NCBI RefSeq assembly: GCF_021462825.1
Contig: NZ_JAKEEB010000008.1
Coordinates: forward strand, 124,001 to 188,000
From: Streptomyces glomeratus
Lineage (GTDB): Bacteria; Actinomycetota; Actinomycetes; Streptomycetales; Streptomycetaceae
Direction: 5' to 3'
Length of the DNA: 64,000 nt
The notes below the pieces were generated by a model. The model worked only from the letters and a program-made list of their open reading frames with translations, made no database searches and had not been told where the DNA came from. Each line of letters begins with the position of its first letter. The stretch's first letter is position 1. Positions 1 to 8,473 of this stretch are shown piece by piece. Position numbers and translations under genes: made by a program.

Positions 1-1
1 C

Positions 2-226
2 GGTCACACCCCGGCCGCCTGGACCGGTGTCATCATCGCCTTCATCGGTTTCTGCGTCTCGGGCGCCTTCACCGTGATGGCCCAGCCGGTCGGCTTCTGG
101 GCGGGTATGGTGATCATCGCACTCGGTGGCGTCGTGGGCGGCCTCATGCGCCAGATGGGCCTCGGCCAGCCGAAGACGCCGGCGCACTCGGCGCACCAGC
201 CCGCGAGCGCGACCGCGGACCACTGA
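2..226 (+). CDS. HGxxPAAW family small membrane protein (5' end missing)
   Basis: The frame is open from the window edge to a TGA at 224-226, so only the C-terminal 74 residues are seen. The first residues read HGHTPAAWTGV, the hallmark of the small actinobacterial HGxxPAAW family found upstream of the trp genes in Streptomyces. Two hydrophobic stretches follow (VIIAFIGFCVSGAFTV and a second around FWAGMVIIALGGVVGGL), so it is an inner-membrane protein, with a short polar tail. Function is unknown. It precedes the DUF2752 gene in the same direction. Confidence 0.75.
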   Translation, partial: GHTPAAWTGVIIAFIGFCVSGAFTVMAQPVGFWAGMVIIALGGVVGGLMRQMGLGQPKTPAHSAHQPASATADH

Positions 227-266
227 ATCCCTCCGCGACCTCGTAGGTCTCCTGCGTCCCGGACGC

Positions 267-298
267 GAGGCGGCCCCGGCAGGCCCGGCGGCCGCCTC
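267..298 (+). terminator. hairpin after the HGxxPAAW gene
   Basis: GAGGCGGCC (267-275) pairs with GGCCGCCTC (290-298) around a 14-nt loop, in the gap before the DUF2752 gene. There is no U-tract, so it may only attenuate transcription. Confidence 0.3.
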
Positions 299-337
299 AC
301 GCGTTCCCCCGCGCGCGCCGGGAGCGGGGCAGGCAGA

Positions 338-796
338 ATGCCTCCCGTGAACGCCGAATTCCCCAGCGTGGTGCCGCCCCCCGCGCCGTCGGGGGCCGCC
401 GCCGTGCTCCGGCGGACCGCCGTCCCCCTCGGGGTGCTCGCGGGGGTCGTCGGCGCCTTCGCGTACGTCGGGGCCGTGGACCCCAACGAGCCCGGCCACT
501 ACCCGGTCTGCCCGCTGCTGCGCTACACGGGCCTGTACTGCCCCGGCTGCGGCGGACTGCGCAGCGCGCACGCCTTCGTGCACGGGGACTTCCCGGCGGC
601 GCTCCAGGACAACGCGCTCGCCGTCGCGGGCTATCTGGGGTTCGCGGTGGTGTGGGCCCTGTGGGCGGTCCACGCGGTGCGGGGGCGGCGTCTGCGGTTC
701 GACCCCGGTCCGGTACCGCTGTGGGGCCTGGGCGCCCTGCTGCTCGTCTTCACGGTTGTCCGCAACCTGCCCTTCGGTGGCTGGCTGCATCCTTGA
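338..796 (+). CDS. DUF2752 domain membrane protein
   Basis: A 152-residue protein with three predicted membrane helices. The family signature [17 protein letters not shown] lies near residue 68 and is followed by a hydrophobic segment. In DUF2752 proteins the paired cysteines and histidine suggest redox or metal binding, but no function is established. The ATG at 338 has a GGAGCGGGG-like ribosome site upstream; a GTG at 347 is the alternative. Its place between the HGxxPAAW gene and trpC is a common Streptomyces arrangement. Confidence 0.8.
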   Translation: MPPVNAEFPSVVPPPAPSGAAAVLRRTAVPLGVLAGVVGAFAYVGAVDPNEPGHYPVCPLLRYTGLYCPGCGGLRSAHAFVHGDFPAALQDNALAVAGYLGFAVVWALWAVHAVRGRRLRFDPGPVPLWGLGALLLVFTVVRNLPFGGWLHP

Positions 797-975
797 CCTG
801 GGGGAAATGTCCAGGTAGTGGGACCGGCGTCAACCGGATGCGAGGTCTACGCCCTCCTCCGGATACCATCGCAGTGACCATTGGTTCCGCCCGCGGGGCG
901 ATCGATCCCGGTGGACCGAGCTTCGAAGCGACAGAGCTTCTTCAATCCTCAACCGTCAGGAAGGGGGCCGCTCGC

Positions 976-1785
976 GTGAGTGTGCTCGACGAGATCATCG
1001 ACGGAGTCCGTGCCGACCTTGCGGAGCGGCAGGCGCGCGTCAGCCTCGACGAGCTCAAGGAGCGCGCGGCGAAGGCGCGTCCCGCCAAGGACGGCGTCGC
1101 CGCCCTGCGGGGCGACGGCGTCAAGGTGATCTGCGAGGTCAAGCGGTCCAGCCCGTCCAAGGGCGCGCTCGCCGCGATCGCCGACCCGGCGGGTCTTGCC
1201 GCGGACTACGAGGCGGGCGGCGCGGCCGTCATCTCCGTCCTGACCGAACAGCGCCGTTTCGGCGGCTCGCTGGCCGACCTGGAGGCCGTGCGGGCCCGGG
1301 TCGACATTCCGGTGCTGCGCAAGGACTTCATCGTCACCTCCTACCAGCTCTGGGAGGCCCGCGCCTACGGCGCCGACCTCGCGCTGCTGATCGTCGCCGC
1401 CCTTGACCAGCCCGCCCTCGAGTCCCTCATCGAGCGTGCCGAGTCCATCGGGCTCACGCCCCTCGTCGAGGTGCACGACGAGGAGGAGGTCGAGCGGGCG
1501 GTGGACGCCGGCGCCAAGGTGATCGGCGTCAACGCGCGCAATCTGAAGACCCTGGAGGTCGACCGCTCGACGTTCGAGCGGGTCGCCCCCGAGATCCCCG
1601 AGAGGATCGTGAAGGTCGCCGAGTCCGGGGTACGGGGACCGCACGACCTCATCGCGTACGCCAACGAGGGCGCCGACGCGGTGCTCGTGGGCGAGTCCCT
1701 GGTGACCGGGCGCGACCCGAAGACGGCGGTCGCCGACCTGGTGGCGGCGGGGGCCCACCCGGCGCTGCGGCACGGGCGGGACTGA
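976..1785 (+). CDS. trpC: indole-3-glycerol-phosphate synthase
   Basis: Converts carboxyphenylamino-deoxyribulose phosphate to indole-3-glycerol phosphate, the fourth step of tryptophan synthesis, in the cytoplasm. The 269-residue (beta/alpha)8 barrel shows the catalytic [10 protein letters not shown] near residue 55, VLRKDFI near residue 115, and the phosphate-binding [11 protein letters not shown] and VAESGV segments. The GTG at 976 was chosen because GGAAGGGGG lies just upstream and the N terminus [11 protein letters not shown] matches the family. The frame is open further upstream but carries no TrpC-like sequence. It heads trpC-trpM-trpB-trpA; there is no trpF, as is usual in Streptomyces, where PriA supplies that step. 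Confidence 0.97.
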   Translation: MSVLDEIIDGVRADLAERQARVSLDELKERAAKARPAKDGVAALRGDGVKVICEVKRSSPSKGALAAIADPAGLAADYEAGGAAVISVLTEQRRFGGSLADLEAVRARVDIPVLRKDFIVTSYQLWEARAYGADLALLIVAALDQPALESLIERAESIGLTPLVEVHDEEEVERAVDAGAKVIGVNARNLKTLEVDRSTFERVAPEIPERIVKVAESGVRGPHDLIAYANEGADAVLVGESLVTGRDPKTAVADLVAAGAHPALRHGRD

Positions 1786-1858
1786 CGTGGCTCCGGGACC
1801 GGCCCGGTGGCCCCGGTGCGGGCAGCCGGACGGCCCCGGCCCGGTAGGGTTGTTGTCG

Positions 1859-2104
1859 ATGATGCTTTCGATCACCATGGCGGCCAGGGACCCGTATGCC
1901 CGTCTCGCCCGAGGGTGCCGGCCGCGTGGCTGCCGGGCGCCCGCGCGGCGGGTGCACGGGCGACGGGTGCGGTACGTCATCGGTGATGAGCCGGGGCAGG
2001 TCAACGGGATGCGATGGCGCCCCTCCGGGGGCGCGGGGCAGTGCCCGAACACGCGGCTCCGCCGCGTGAGCGCGACAATCCACAGGCGGCCCGCGGCCGT
2101 CTGA
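1859..2104 (+). CDS. trpM: tryptophan biosynthesis modulator TrpM
   Basis: A small basic, Arg- and Cys-containing protein between trpC and trpB, the position of TrpM (formerly trpX) in Streptomyces. The core DPYARLARGCRPRGCRAPAR, then RVRYVIGDEPGQVNGMRWR, matches the remembered TrpM family. TrpM modulates tryptophan precursor flux and growth in S. coelicolor; the mechanism is unclear. In-frame starts are ATG 1859, 1862 and 1877, none with a strong ribosome site, so the start is uncertain. The C-terminal 25 residues (PNTRLRRVSATIHRRPAAV) look like extension into non-conserved sequence. Confidence 0.75.
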   Translation: MMLSITMAARDPYARLARGCRPRGCRAPARRVHGRRVRYVIGDEPGQVNGMRWRPSGGAGQCPNTRLRRVSATIHRRPAAV

Positions 2105-2158
2105 CCAGCCCCGGCCCCACGGCGATTCGTTTCCACGCACTCACCGTGAGGTATCCGC

Positions 2159-3445
2159 ATGCCCAGCGAGTTCTTCATTCCCGACCCGGAGGGTCGGGTC
2201 CCCAGCGCCGAGGGGTACTTCGGCGCGTTCGGCGGCAAGTTCATCCCGGAGGCCCTCGTCGCCGCCGTCGACGAGGTCGCCGCCGAGTACGACAAGGCCA
2301 AGGCCGACCCCGAGTTCGCCCGCGAGCTCGACGAACTGCTCGTCAACTACACCGGCCGGCCCAGCGCCCTCACCGAGGTGCCGCGGTTCGCCGAACACGC
2401 CGGTGGCGCCCGGGTGTTCCTCAAGCGCGAGGACCTCAACCACACCGGCTCCCACAAGATCAACAATGTGCTCGGGCAGGCCCTTCTGACCAAGAGAATG
2501 GGCAAGACCCGGGTCATCGCGGAGACCGGCGCCGGCCAGCACGGCGTCGCCACCGCCACGGCCTGTGCCCTCTTCGGGCTCGACTGCACCGTCTACATGG
2601 GCGAGATCGACACCGAGCGGCAGGCTCTCAACGTCGCCCGCATGCGCATGCTCGGCGCCGAGGTCATCGCCGTGAAGTCCGGCTCCCGCACCCTCAAGGA
2701 CGCCATCAACGAGGCGTTCCGCGACTGGGTCGCCAACGTCGACCACACCCACTACCTCTTCGGCACCGTGGCCGGGCCCCATCCGTTCCCGGCCATGGTG
2801 CGCGACTTCCACCGCGTGATCGGCGTCGAGGCCCGGCGGCAGCTCCTCGAGCGCACCGGGCGGCTGCCCGATGCCGCCGTCGCCTGCGTGGGAGGCGGCT
2901 CCAACGCCATCGGCCTCTTCCACGCCTTCATCCCCGAAACCTCCGTCCGTCTCATCGGGTGCGAGCCCGCCGGCCACGGTGTCGAGACCGGCGAGCACGC
3001 CGCCACGCTCACCGCAGGCGAGCCCGGGATCCTGCACGGCTCGCGGTCCTATGTCCTCCAGGACGACGAGGGCCAGATCACCGAGCCGTACTCGATCTCC
3101 GCGGGCCTGGACTACCCGGGCATCGGCCCCGAGCACGCGTACCTCAAGGACAGCGGCCGCGGCGAGTACCGGGCCGTCACCGACGACGCGGCGATGCAGG
3201 CCCTGCGTCTGCTGTCCCGCACGGAGGGCATCATCCCGGCCATCGAGAGCGCCCACGCCCTCGCGGGTGCCCTGGAGGTCGGCAGGGAGCTGGGCCGGGA
3301 CGGGCTGATCGTCGTCAACCTGTCCGGGCGCGGTGACAAGGACATGGACACGGCCGCCCGGTACTTCGGCCTGTACGACACCGACGCGTCCGTCGCCTCG
3401 GACGCCGACAGTGACGCCGCGGAGATCGAGGGGGACGCCAAGTGA
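2159..3445 (+). CDS. trpB: tryptophan synthase beta subunit
   Basis: Condenses indole with serine to form tryptophan, using PLP, in a complex with TrpA. The 428-residue protein shows [11 protein letters not shown] with the Schiff-base lysine at residue 100, [16 protein letters not shown] (phosphate grip of PLP) and the C-terminal NLSGRGDKD. The N terminus ([20 protein letters not shown]) matches actinobacterial TrpB. The last 25 residues are an acidic, strain-variable tail. Its stop overlaps the trpA start by 4 nt (GTGA), giving coupled, roughly equimolar synthesis of the two subunits. Confidence 0.98.
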   Translation: MPSEFFIPDPEGRVPSAEGYFGAFGGKFIPEALVAAVDEVAAEYDKAKADPEFARELDELLVNYTGRPSALTEVPRFAEHAGGARVFLKREDLNHTGSHKINNVLGQALLTKRMGKTRVIAETGAGQHGVATATACALFGLDCTVYMGEIDTERQALNVARMRMLGAEVIAVKSGSRTLKDAINEAFRDWVANVDHTHYLFGTVAGPHPFPAMVRDFHRVIGVEARRQLLERTGRLPDAAVACVGGGSNAIGLFHAFIPETSVRLIGCEPAGHGVETGEHAATLTAGEPGILHGSRSYVLQDDEGQITEPYSISAGLDYPGIGPEHAYLKDSGRGEYRAVTDDAAMQALRLLSRTEGIIPAIESAHALAGALEVGRELGRDGLIVVNLSGRGDKDMDTAARYFGLYDTDASVASDADSDAAEIEGDAK

Positions 3446-4257
3446 GCGGCAACATCCGACTGCTGTCCGACACCCTCGCCGCCGCGAAGGCCGAGGGACG
3501 CTCCGCGCTCATCGCCTATCTGCCCGCCGGCTTCCCGACCGTCGACGGCGGCATCGCCGCTGTCAAGGCGGTGCTGGACGGCGGCGCCGACGTCGTCGAG
3601 GTGGGCCTGCCGCACAGCGACCCGGTCCTCGACGGCCCCGTCATCCAGACCGCCGACGACATCGCCCTGCGCGGCGGCCTCAGGATCGCCGACGTCATGC
3701 GCACGGTCCGCGAGGCGTACGAGGCGACCGGGAAGCCGGTGCTGGTGATGACGTACTGGAATCCCATCGACCGCTACGGCGTGGAGCGCTTCACCGCCGA
3801 GCTGGCCGAGGCGGGCGGCGCCGGCTGCATCCTGCCGGACCTGCCCGTGCAGGAGTCGGCGCTGTGGCGGGAGCACGCCGAGAAGCACGGGCTGGCCACG
3901 GTGTTCGTGGTCGCGCCCAGCAGCAGGGACGAGCGGCTCGCCCGGATCACCGCTGCGGGCTCCGGCTTCGTCTACGCGGCCTCCCTCATGGGCGTCACCG
4001 GTACCCGGGAGTCGGTCGGCGCGCAGGCCCAGGACCTGGTCCGGCGCACCCGTGCGACCACCGATCTGCCGGTCTGCGTCGGCCTCGGCGTCTCCAACGC
4101 CGCGCAGGCCGCCGAGGTGGCCGGGTTCGCCGACGGAGTGATCGTCGGCTCGGCGTTCGTGAAGCGGATCCTCGACGCGGGGGACGAGGCGGCGGCCCTG
4201 GAGGCCGTACGGACCCTGGCGGGCGAGCTGGCCGCGGGCGTGCGCGGCACCGCGTGA
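3442..4257 (+). CDS. trpA: tryptophan synthase alpha subunit
   Basis: Cleaves indole-3-glycerol phosphate and channels indole to TrpB. The 271-residue TIM barrel carries the catalytic Glu in [11 protein letters not shown] and the catalytic Asp in VLDGPVIQ, plus the phosphate-binding [13 protein letters not shown] and [10 protein letters not shown] segments. The GTG start overlaps the trpB stop by 4 nt. A strong hairpin directly after the stop ends the operon. Confidence 0.97.
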   Translation: MSGNIRLLSDTLAAAKAEGRSALIAYLPAGFPTVDGGIAAVKAVLDGGADVVEVGLPHSDPVLDGPVIQTADDIALRGGLRIADVMRTVREAYEATGKPVLVMTYWNPIDRYGVERFTAELAEAGGAGCILPDLPVQESALWREHAEKHGLATVFVVAPSSRDERLARITAAGSGFVYAASLMGVTGTRESVGAQAQDLVRRTRATTDLPVCVGLGVSNAAQAAEVAGFADGVIVGSAFVKRILDAGDEAAALEAVRTLAGELAAGVRGTA

Positions 4258-4263
4258 CACCCC

Positions 4264-4293
4264 GGGGAACTCACCCGGCAGGGTGAATTCCCC
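4264..4293 (+). terminator. trp operon terminator hairpin
   Basis: GGGGAACTCACCC (4264-4276) pairs with GGGTGAATTCCCC (4281-4293) around a GGCA loop, one mismatch in 13 bp, 7 nt after the trpA stop. It lacks a U-tract, as is common in Streptomyces. Confidence 0.75.
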
Positions 4294-4334
4294 GCGTGCC
4301 GGACCATTTCTCGCTCGAACGGGTGGACCTGGGA

Positions 4335-4361
4335 CCGGGGAGGCGCGCTGCGCCTCCCCGG
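4335..4361 (+). terminator. second hairpin between trpA and the thioredoxin gene
   Basis: CCGGGGAGGCG (4335-4345) and CGCCTCCCCGG (4351-4361) form a perfect 11-bp stem with a 5-nt loop, followed by GTTCGTT. It is either a tandem terminator for trpA or a leader hairpin of the next gene. Its position argues against the GTG at 4296 as the start of the next gene. Confidence 0.5.
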
Positions 4362-4376
4362 TTCGTTCTGCCGGAT

Positions 4377-5153
4377 GTGAGCGAGAAGAACCGTGACGGA
4401 AAGCGCACCGCCCGTGAGCGGCTGGCGGTCGAGCGACAGAAGCAGCAGGCCGCGGACCGGCGCCGACGGGCGCTGATCGTGGGCGCCTCGGTCGTCTGTG
4501 TCCTGGGTCTGGCGACGGTGGTGGGTCTCCTGGCGGCCAACGCCGGGAAGAGCGGCAAGAGCGGCGCCGCCGGTCCCGCCGTGGCGCCCTCGGGCGCGAC
4601 GGGCAAGGACCAGCTCGCGATCCCGGTGGGAAAGGACTCCGCGAAGTCCACGCTCACGGTGTGGGAGGACTTCCGCTGCCCGGCCTGCCAGGGCTTCGAG
4701 ACCGCCTACAGCCCGACGATCCACCAGCTGGTCGACGCCGGACAGCTCAGAGCCGAGTACCACCTGGTCACGCTCATCGACGGAAACGCGGGCGGCAGCG
4801 GCTCCCGCCGCGCGGCCAACGCGGCGGCGTGCGCCCAGGACGCCGGCAGGTTCCGGGAGTACCACGACGTGCTGTACCAGAACCAGCCGAGCGAGACCCA
4901 GGACTCCTTCTCCGACAACGCGAAACTGATCGCGCTGGCGGGCAAGGTGCCCGGCCTCGACACGCCCGGCTTCCGGAAGTGCGTGAAGGACGGCACCCAC
5001 GACCGCTGGGTGGTGAAGTCGAACGACGCCTTCCAGGCCGGGGACTTCAAGGGCACCCCGACCGTGTTCCTCGACGGAAAGAACATCTACGAGGACCGGA
5101 CGATGACCCCCGCGAAGCTGAAGCAGATGGTGGAGGCGGCGAACAAGTCCTGA
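4377..5153 (+). CDS. membrane-anchored DsbA-family thioredoxin domain protein
   Basis: A 258-residue protein with a basic cytoplasmic N terminus (SEKNRDGKRTARERLAVERQ), one membrane helix at about residues 35-58 and an extracellular thioredoxin fold. The redox motif is CPAC (FRCPACQGFE), a second cysteine pair lies further on, and the cis-Pro loop is GTPTVF. This is the DsbA-like 'thioredoxin domain' family often next to lgt or trp genes in actinobacteria. It likely forms or isomerises disulfides in secreted proteins. GTG 4377 was chosen because family members begin SEKNR-GKRTARERL; an upstream GTG at 4296 would add 27 residues across a hairpin. Confidence 0.85.
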   Translation: MSEKNRDGKRTARERLAVERQKQQAADRRRRALIVGASVVCVLGLATVVGLLAANAGKSGKSGAAGPAVAPSGATGKDQLAIPVGKDSAKSTLTVWEDFRCPACQGFETAYSPTIHQLVDAGQLRAEYHLVTLIDGNAGGSGSRRAANAAACAQDAGRFREYHDVLYQNQPSETQDSFSDNAKLIALAGKVPGLDTPGFRKCVKDGTHDRWVVKSNDAFQAGDFKGTPTVFLDGKNIYEDRTMTPAKLKQMVEAANKS

Positions 5154-5296
5154 AGCACGTCCCCGACCGGTCATGAGGAGGCGCGCACCGCCCGGCGTGC
5201 CTCCCGTCCCGCCACGCCGAGGAAGCCCTACGTTATGGACCCGTAGCCGGGTCGGTTCCCCTGCTGCGGGTCCGGCACGGTAGCGTCGTTCTTGCC

Positions 5297-6373
5297 ATGG
5301 AACTTGCCTACATCCCCAGCCCGTCGCGCGCAGTGCTGCACCTCGGCCCCGTTCCGCTGCGCGGCTACGCCTTCTGCATCATCATCGGTGTCTTCGTAGC
5401 CGTGTGGCTCGGCAACAAACGCTGGGTCGCCCGCGGCGGCCGACCGGGCACGGTGGCCGACATCGCGGTCTGGGCGGTGCCGTTCGGCCTCGTCGGCGGA
5501 CGCCTGTACCACGTGATCACGGACTACGAGCTGTACTTCAGCGACGGCCGTGACTGGGTGGACGCGTTCAAGGTCTGGCAGGGCGGGCTCGGCATCTGGG
5601 GTGCGATCGCGCTCGGGGCGGTCGGCGCGTGGATCGGCTGCCGGCGCCGGGGCATCACGCTCCCCGCGTACGCCGACGCCGTCGCGCCCGGTATCGCCTT
5701 CGCGCAGGCGATCGGCCGCTGGGGCAACTGGTTCAACCAGGAGCTGTACGGCCGGGCGACGGACCTGCCGTGGGCGCTGCACATCACGTCCTCGGAGGGC
5801 GGGCGGGTGCCCGGCTACTACCACCCGACGTTCCTGTACGAGTCGCTGTGGTGCATCGGCGTGGGATTCCTGGTGATCTGGGCGGACCGCCGCTTCAAGC
5901 TGGGGCACGGACGGGCCTTCGCGCTGTATGTGGCCGCGTACTGTGTGGGCCGCGGCTGGATCGAGTACATGCGGGTCGACGACGCGCACCACATTCTGGG
6001 CCTGCGGCTGAACGACTGGACCGCGATGCTGGTGTTCCTGTGCGCCGTCGCGTACATCGTGGTCTCGTCGCGGCTGCGGCCGGGCCGCGAGGAGATCGTG
6101 GAACGGGACGCCTTCGACGGCGAGGCCGGGCAGGGCGCCGGTGCCGCGGACCCCGAGAAGAAGCCGGAACCGGCCGACGGGAAGCAGGAGCCCGCGGACG
6201 GGGAGCCCAAGCCCGCCGAGGTGAGTTCCGAGGCGGCCGACGGGAAGCCGGCGGCTCAGGAAGAGGCCCGGACGCCGGGTACATCCGGGGCGGCCGAGGC
6301 TTCCGAGGACCAGGACACCCCGGCGGACTCGAAGACTCCGGCGGACGGGGCCCGGTCGGCGAACAAGAGCTGA
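5297..6373 (+). CDS. lgt: prolipoprotein diacylglyceryl transferase
   Basis: Transfers diacylglycerol from phosphatidylglycerol to the lipobox cysteine of prolipoproteins, the first step of lipoprotein maturation, at the membrane. The 358-residue protein has about seven membrane helices. The invariant Lgt signature GRWGNWFNQELYG is at residues 140-152 and HPTFLYESLW follows near residue 175. After the last helix (about residue 260) there is a roughly 95-residue tail rich in Pro, Ala, Glu, Asp and Lys with repeated PADG motifs. Such tails are frequent but variable in Streptomyces Lgt. Lipoproteins in this window (LivK and the 55617-56042 protein) are potential substrates. Confidence 0.96.
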   Translation: MELAYIPSPSRAVLHLGPVPLRGYAFCIIIGVFVAVWLGNKRWVARGGRPGTVADIAVWAVPFGLVGGRLYHVITDYELYFSDGRDWVDAFKVWQGGLGIWGAIALGAVGAWIGCRRRGITLPAYADAVAPGIAFAQAIGRWGNWFNQELYGRATDLPWALHITSSEGGRVPGYYHPTFLYESLWCIGVGFLVIWADRRFKLGHGRAFALYVAAYCVGRGWIEYMRVDDAHHILGLRLNDWTAMLVFLCAVAYIVVSSRLRPGREEIVERDAFDGEAGQGAGAADPEKKPEPADGKQEPADGEPKPAEVSSEAADGKPAAQEEARTPGTSGAAEASEDQDTPADSKTPADGARSANKS

Positions 6374-6388
6374 GCGACGTCTGTACGC

Positions 6389-6428
6389 CGTCGGGGGCGC
6401 CGTATCACCGGATACGGCGCCCCCGACG
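6389..6428. terminator. bidirectional terminator between lgt and the ARH operon
   Basis: A perfect 18-bp stem, CGTCGGGGGCGCCGTATC (6389-6406) with GATACGGCGCCCCCGACG (6411-6428) and an ACCG loop. It sits between convergent genes and can serve both strands. Confidence 0.85.
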
Positions 6429-6443
6429 TGTACGGACAAGACC

Positions 6444-7289
6444 TCAGCGCCTCCGGCGGGCCAGTGACAGCGTGGTGTACGCCTCCCGCACCACCGCCGT
6501 GTCGATGAAGCGCCCGTCCGGGAGGGCCTGGGCTCCCGGGTCCCTGACCGCCGCCTTCAGGACCTCCTCAGCCCGTGAGATCTCCTCCACGGTGGGCGCA
6601 TAGGCGCGCTCGATGACCGGGAGCTGGCGGGGATGGATCGCCGCCCGGCCCAGGAAGCCCAGCGTCCGGCCGCGAGCGCAGGAGGCCGCCAGGCCCTCCA
6701 GGTCCCGCGTGTCCGGGTAGATCGACTGGGCGGGCGGCGGCAGCGCGGCGGCACGGGCGGCCACCACCACCCGGGCCCGCGACCAGTCCAGTCCCGCGTC
6801 CGCCCGGACGCCTAGATCGGCCCGCAGGTCCGCCTCGCCGAGCGCGATGCCCCGCAGGGCCGGGTGAGCCGACGCGATGGCGAACGCCCGCTCCACGCCC
6901 AGTGCCGTCTCCAGCAGGGCGTAGAGGGGGACCGTCCCGCCCGTCCCGGACACGGTGCGTTCCGCCACCCGCACCACGTCCGACGGTGACGTCACCTTGG
7001 GCAGGCGCAGACCCGACAGGCCGGGCAGGGCCCACAGTGCCGCGAGGTCCGCCTCGGCCCAGGGACTGTCCAGCGCGTTCACGCGGACGTGGACCGGCAC
7101 CGGCGGGCGCTCGGACAGCCGTTCCGCCGTCGCCGCCCGCGCGAACTCCTTGCGGTCCGGGGCGACCGCGTCCTCCAGGTCGACCAGCACCACATCGGCT
7201 CCCGACAGCAGCGCCTTGCCGACCACCTCGGGGCGGTCCCCGGGCGCGTACAGCAAGGTGAGAGGGGGGAAGCCCGGGCCCGCGCTCAC
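6444..7289 (-). CDS. CitE/HpcH-type CoA-ester lyase
   Basis: A 281-residue member of the HpcH/HpaI aldolase and citrate lyase beta family. Such enzymes cleave or form C-C bonds in citryl-, malyl- or citramalyl-CoA-like esters with Mg2+. Seen: LLYAPGDRPEVVGKAL at the N terminus, VVLVDLEDAVAPDRK (metal and substrate loop), HVRVNAL, LRLPKVTSPSDV, ALLETALGV with the metal Glu, IALGEADLRADLG, and AAIHPRQLPVI near the end. The GTG start overlaps the CoA-transferase stop by 4 nt (GTGA). It is the last gene of the six-gene ARH operon. The substrate is unknown; together with the transferase it suggests activation and cleavage of a hydroxy-dicarboxylic acid. Confidence 0.88.
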   Translation of the reverse strand: MSAGPGFPPLTLLYAPGDRPEVVGKALLSGADVVLVDLEDAVAPDRKEFARAATAERLSERPPVPVHVRVNALDSPWAEADLAALWALPGLSGLRLPKVTSPSDVVRVAERTVSGTGGTVPLYALLETALGVERAFAIASAHPALRGIALGEADLRADLGVRADAGLDWSRARVVVAARAAALPPPAQSIYPDTRDLEGLAASCARGRTLGFLGRAAIHPRQLPVIERAYAPTVEEISRAEEVLKAAVRDPGAQALPDGRFIDTAVVREAYTTLSLARRRR

Positions 7290-8473
7290 AGGGCGCCCTC
7301 CGCCGCGAGCGCGGCGATCTCCCGGTCCGTGAGGCCGAGCTCGCTCAGGACCGCCTGTGTGTCCGCGCCGTGCGGACGGCCCGCCCAGCGGATCACGCCG
7401 GGCGTGGCGGACAGCCGGAACAGCACGTTCTGCATGCGCAGCCGGCCGAGTTCCGGGTCGGGGACCGTGGTGATCGAGTCCAGTGCCGCGTACTGCGGGT
7501 CGGTCATCACGTCCCGTACGTCCTGCACCGGCGCGACGGCCGCCTCCGCCTTCTCGAACTCCTTCAGCACCTCCGCTCGGGTGTGGCGGGCGATCCACCC
7601 GCCGACCGCCTCGTCGAGCACCTCGGCGTGCCGTGCCCGGTCCTCGCCGGTCGCGAACCACGGCTCCTCGATCACATCCGGACGGCCCACCAGGCGCATC
7701 ACCCGCTCGGCGACGGACTGCGCGGAGGTGGAGACCGCGACCCAGCCGCCGTCCGCGGTGCGGTAGGTGTTGCGCGGCGCGTTGTTCTGGGAGCGGTTGC
7801 CGGTGCGCTCCTGGACATGGCCCAGCTGGTCGTACCAGATCGGCTGAGGGCCGAGGACCGTGAGGATCGGTTCGATGATCGCCAGGTCCACCACCTGTCC
7901 CGCGCCGGTGCGGTCGCGGCCCGCGAGTGCGGTCAGCACCGCGTACGCCGTCGTGAGAGCCGCGATGGAATCGGCCAGTCCGAACGGCGGCAGCGTCGGG
8001 GGCGCCTCGGGCTCCCCGGTGATGGCCGCGAACCCGCTCATCGCCTCCGCGAGCGTGCCGAAGCCGGGGCGGTGCGCGTAGGGCCCGAACTGGCCGAAGG
8101 CGGTCACCCGGGCGAGGACCAGCCGGGGGTTCGCGGCCGACAGCTCGTCCCAGCCCAGACCCCACTTCTCCAGCGTGCCCGGGCGGAAGTTCTCGATCAC
8201 CACGTCGGCGGTCGCGGCCAGGCGCAGCAATGTCGTCCGCCCGCCGGGCCGGGACAGGTCCAGGGTCATCGTGCGTTTGTTGCGGCCAAGCAGCTTCCAC
8301 CACAGGCCCACCCCGTTCTTCGCGGGGCCGTGACCGCGCGAGGGGTCCGGCCGGGACGGGTGCTCGACCTTGATGACCTCGGCACCGAAGTCACCGAGCA
8401 GGGTGGCGGCGAGGGGCCCGGCGAACAGGGTCGCGAGATCGAGGACACGGAGGCCGGTGAGGGGCGCGGTCAT
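7286..8473 (-). CDS. family III (CaiB/BaiF) CoA-transferase
   Basis: A 395-residue CoA-transferase. Family III enzymes move CoA between carboxylic acids through an aspartyl-CoA anhydride. Seen: GLRVLDLATLFAGPLAA and GDFGAEVIKVEHP at the N terminus, RNKRTMTLDL, DVVIENFRPGTLEKWGL, GFGTLAEAMSGF, and PPFGLADSIAAL with the catalytic Asp in the GLAD position. Length and domain order are normal. The ATG overlaps the stop of ARH-A by 4 nt and its own stop overlaps the lyase start by 4 nt, so it is translationally coupled on both sides. The donor and acceptor acids cannot be told from sequence. Confidence 0.9.
   Translation of the reverse strand: MTAPLTGLRVLDLATLFAGPLAATLLGDFGAEVIKVEHPSRPDPSRGHGPAKNGVGLWWKLLGRNKRTMTLDLSRPGGRTTLLRLAATADVVIENFRPGTLEKWGLGWDELSAANPRLVLARVTAFGQFGPYAHRPGFGTLAEAMSGFAAITGEPEAPPTLPPFGLADSIAALTTAYAVLTALAGRDRTGAGQVVDLAIIEPILTVLGPQPIWYDQLGHVQERTGNRSQNNAPRNTYRTADGGWVAVSTSAQSVAERVMRLVGRPDVIEEPWFATGEDRARHAEVLDEAVGGWIARHTRAEVLKEFEKAEAAVAPVQDVRDVMTDPQYAALDSITTVPDPELGRLRMQNVLFRLSATPGVIRWAGRPHGADTQAVLSELGLTDREIAALAAEGAL

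Noticed and set aside
797..975. A T-box or Trp-rich leader peptide before trpC
   Set aside because: No run of Trp codons, no T-box sequence and no terminator/antiterminator pair was found.
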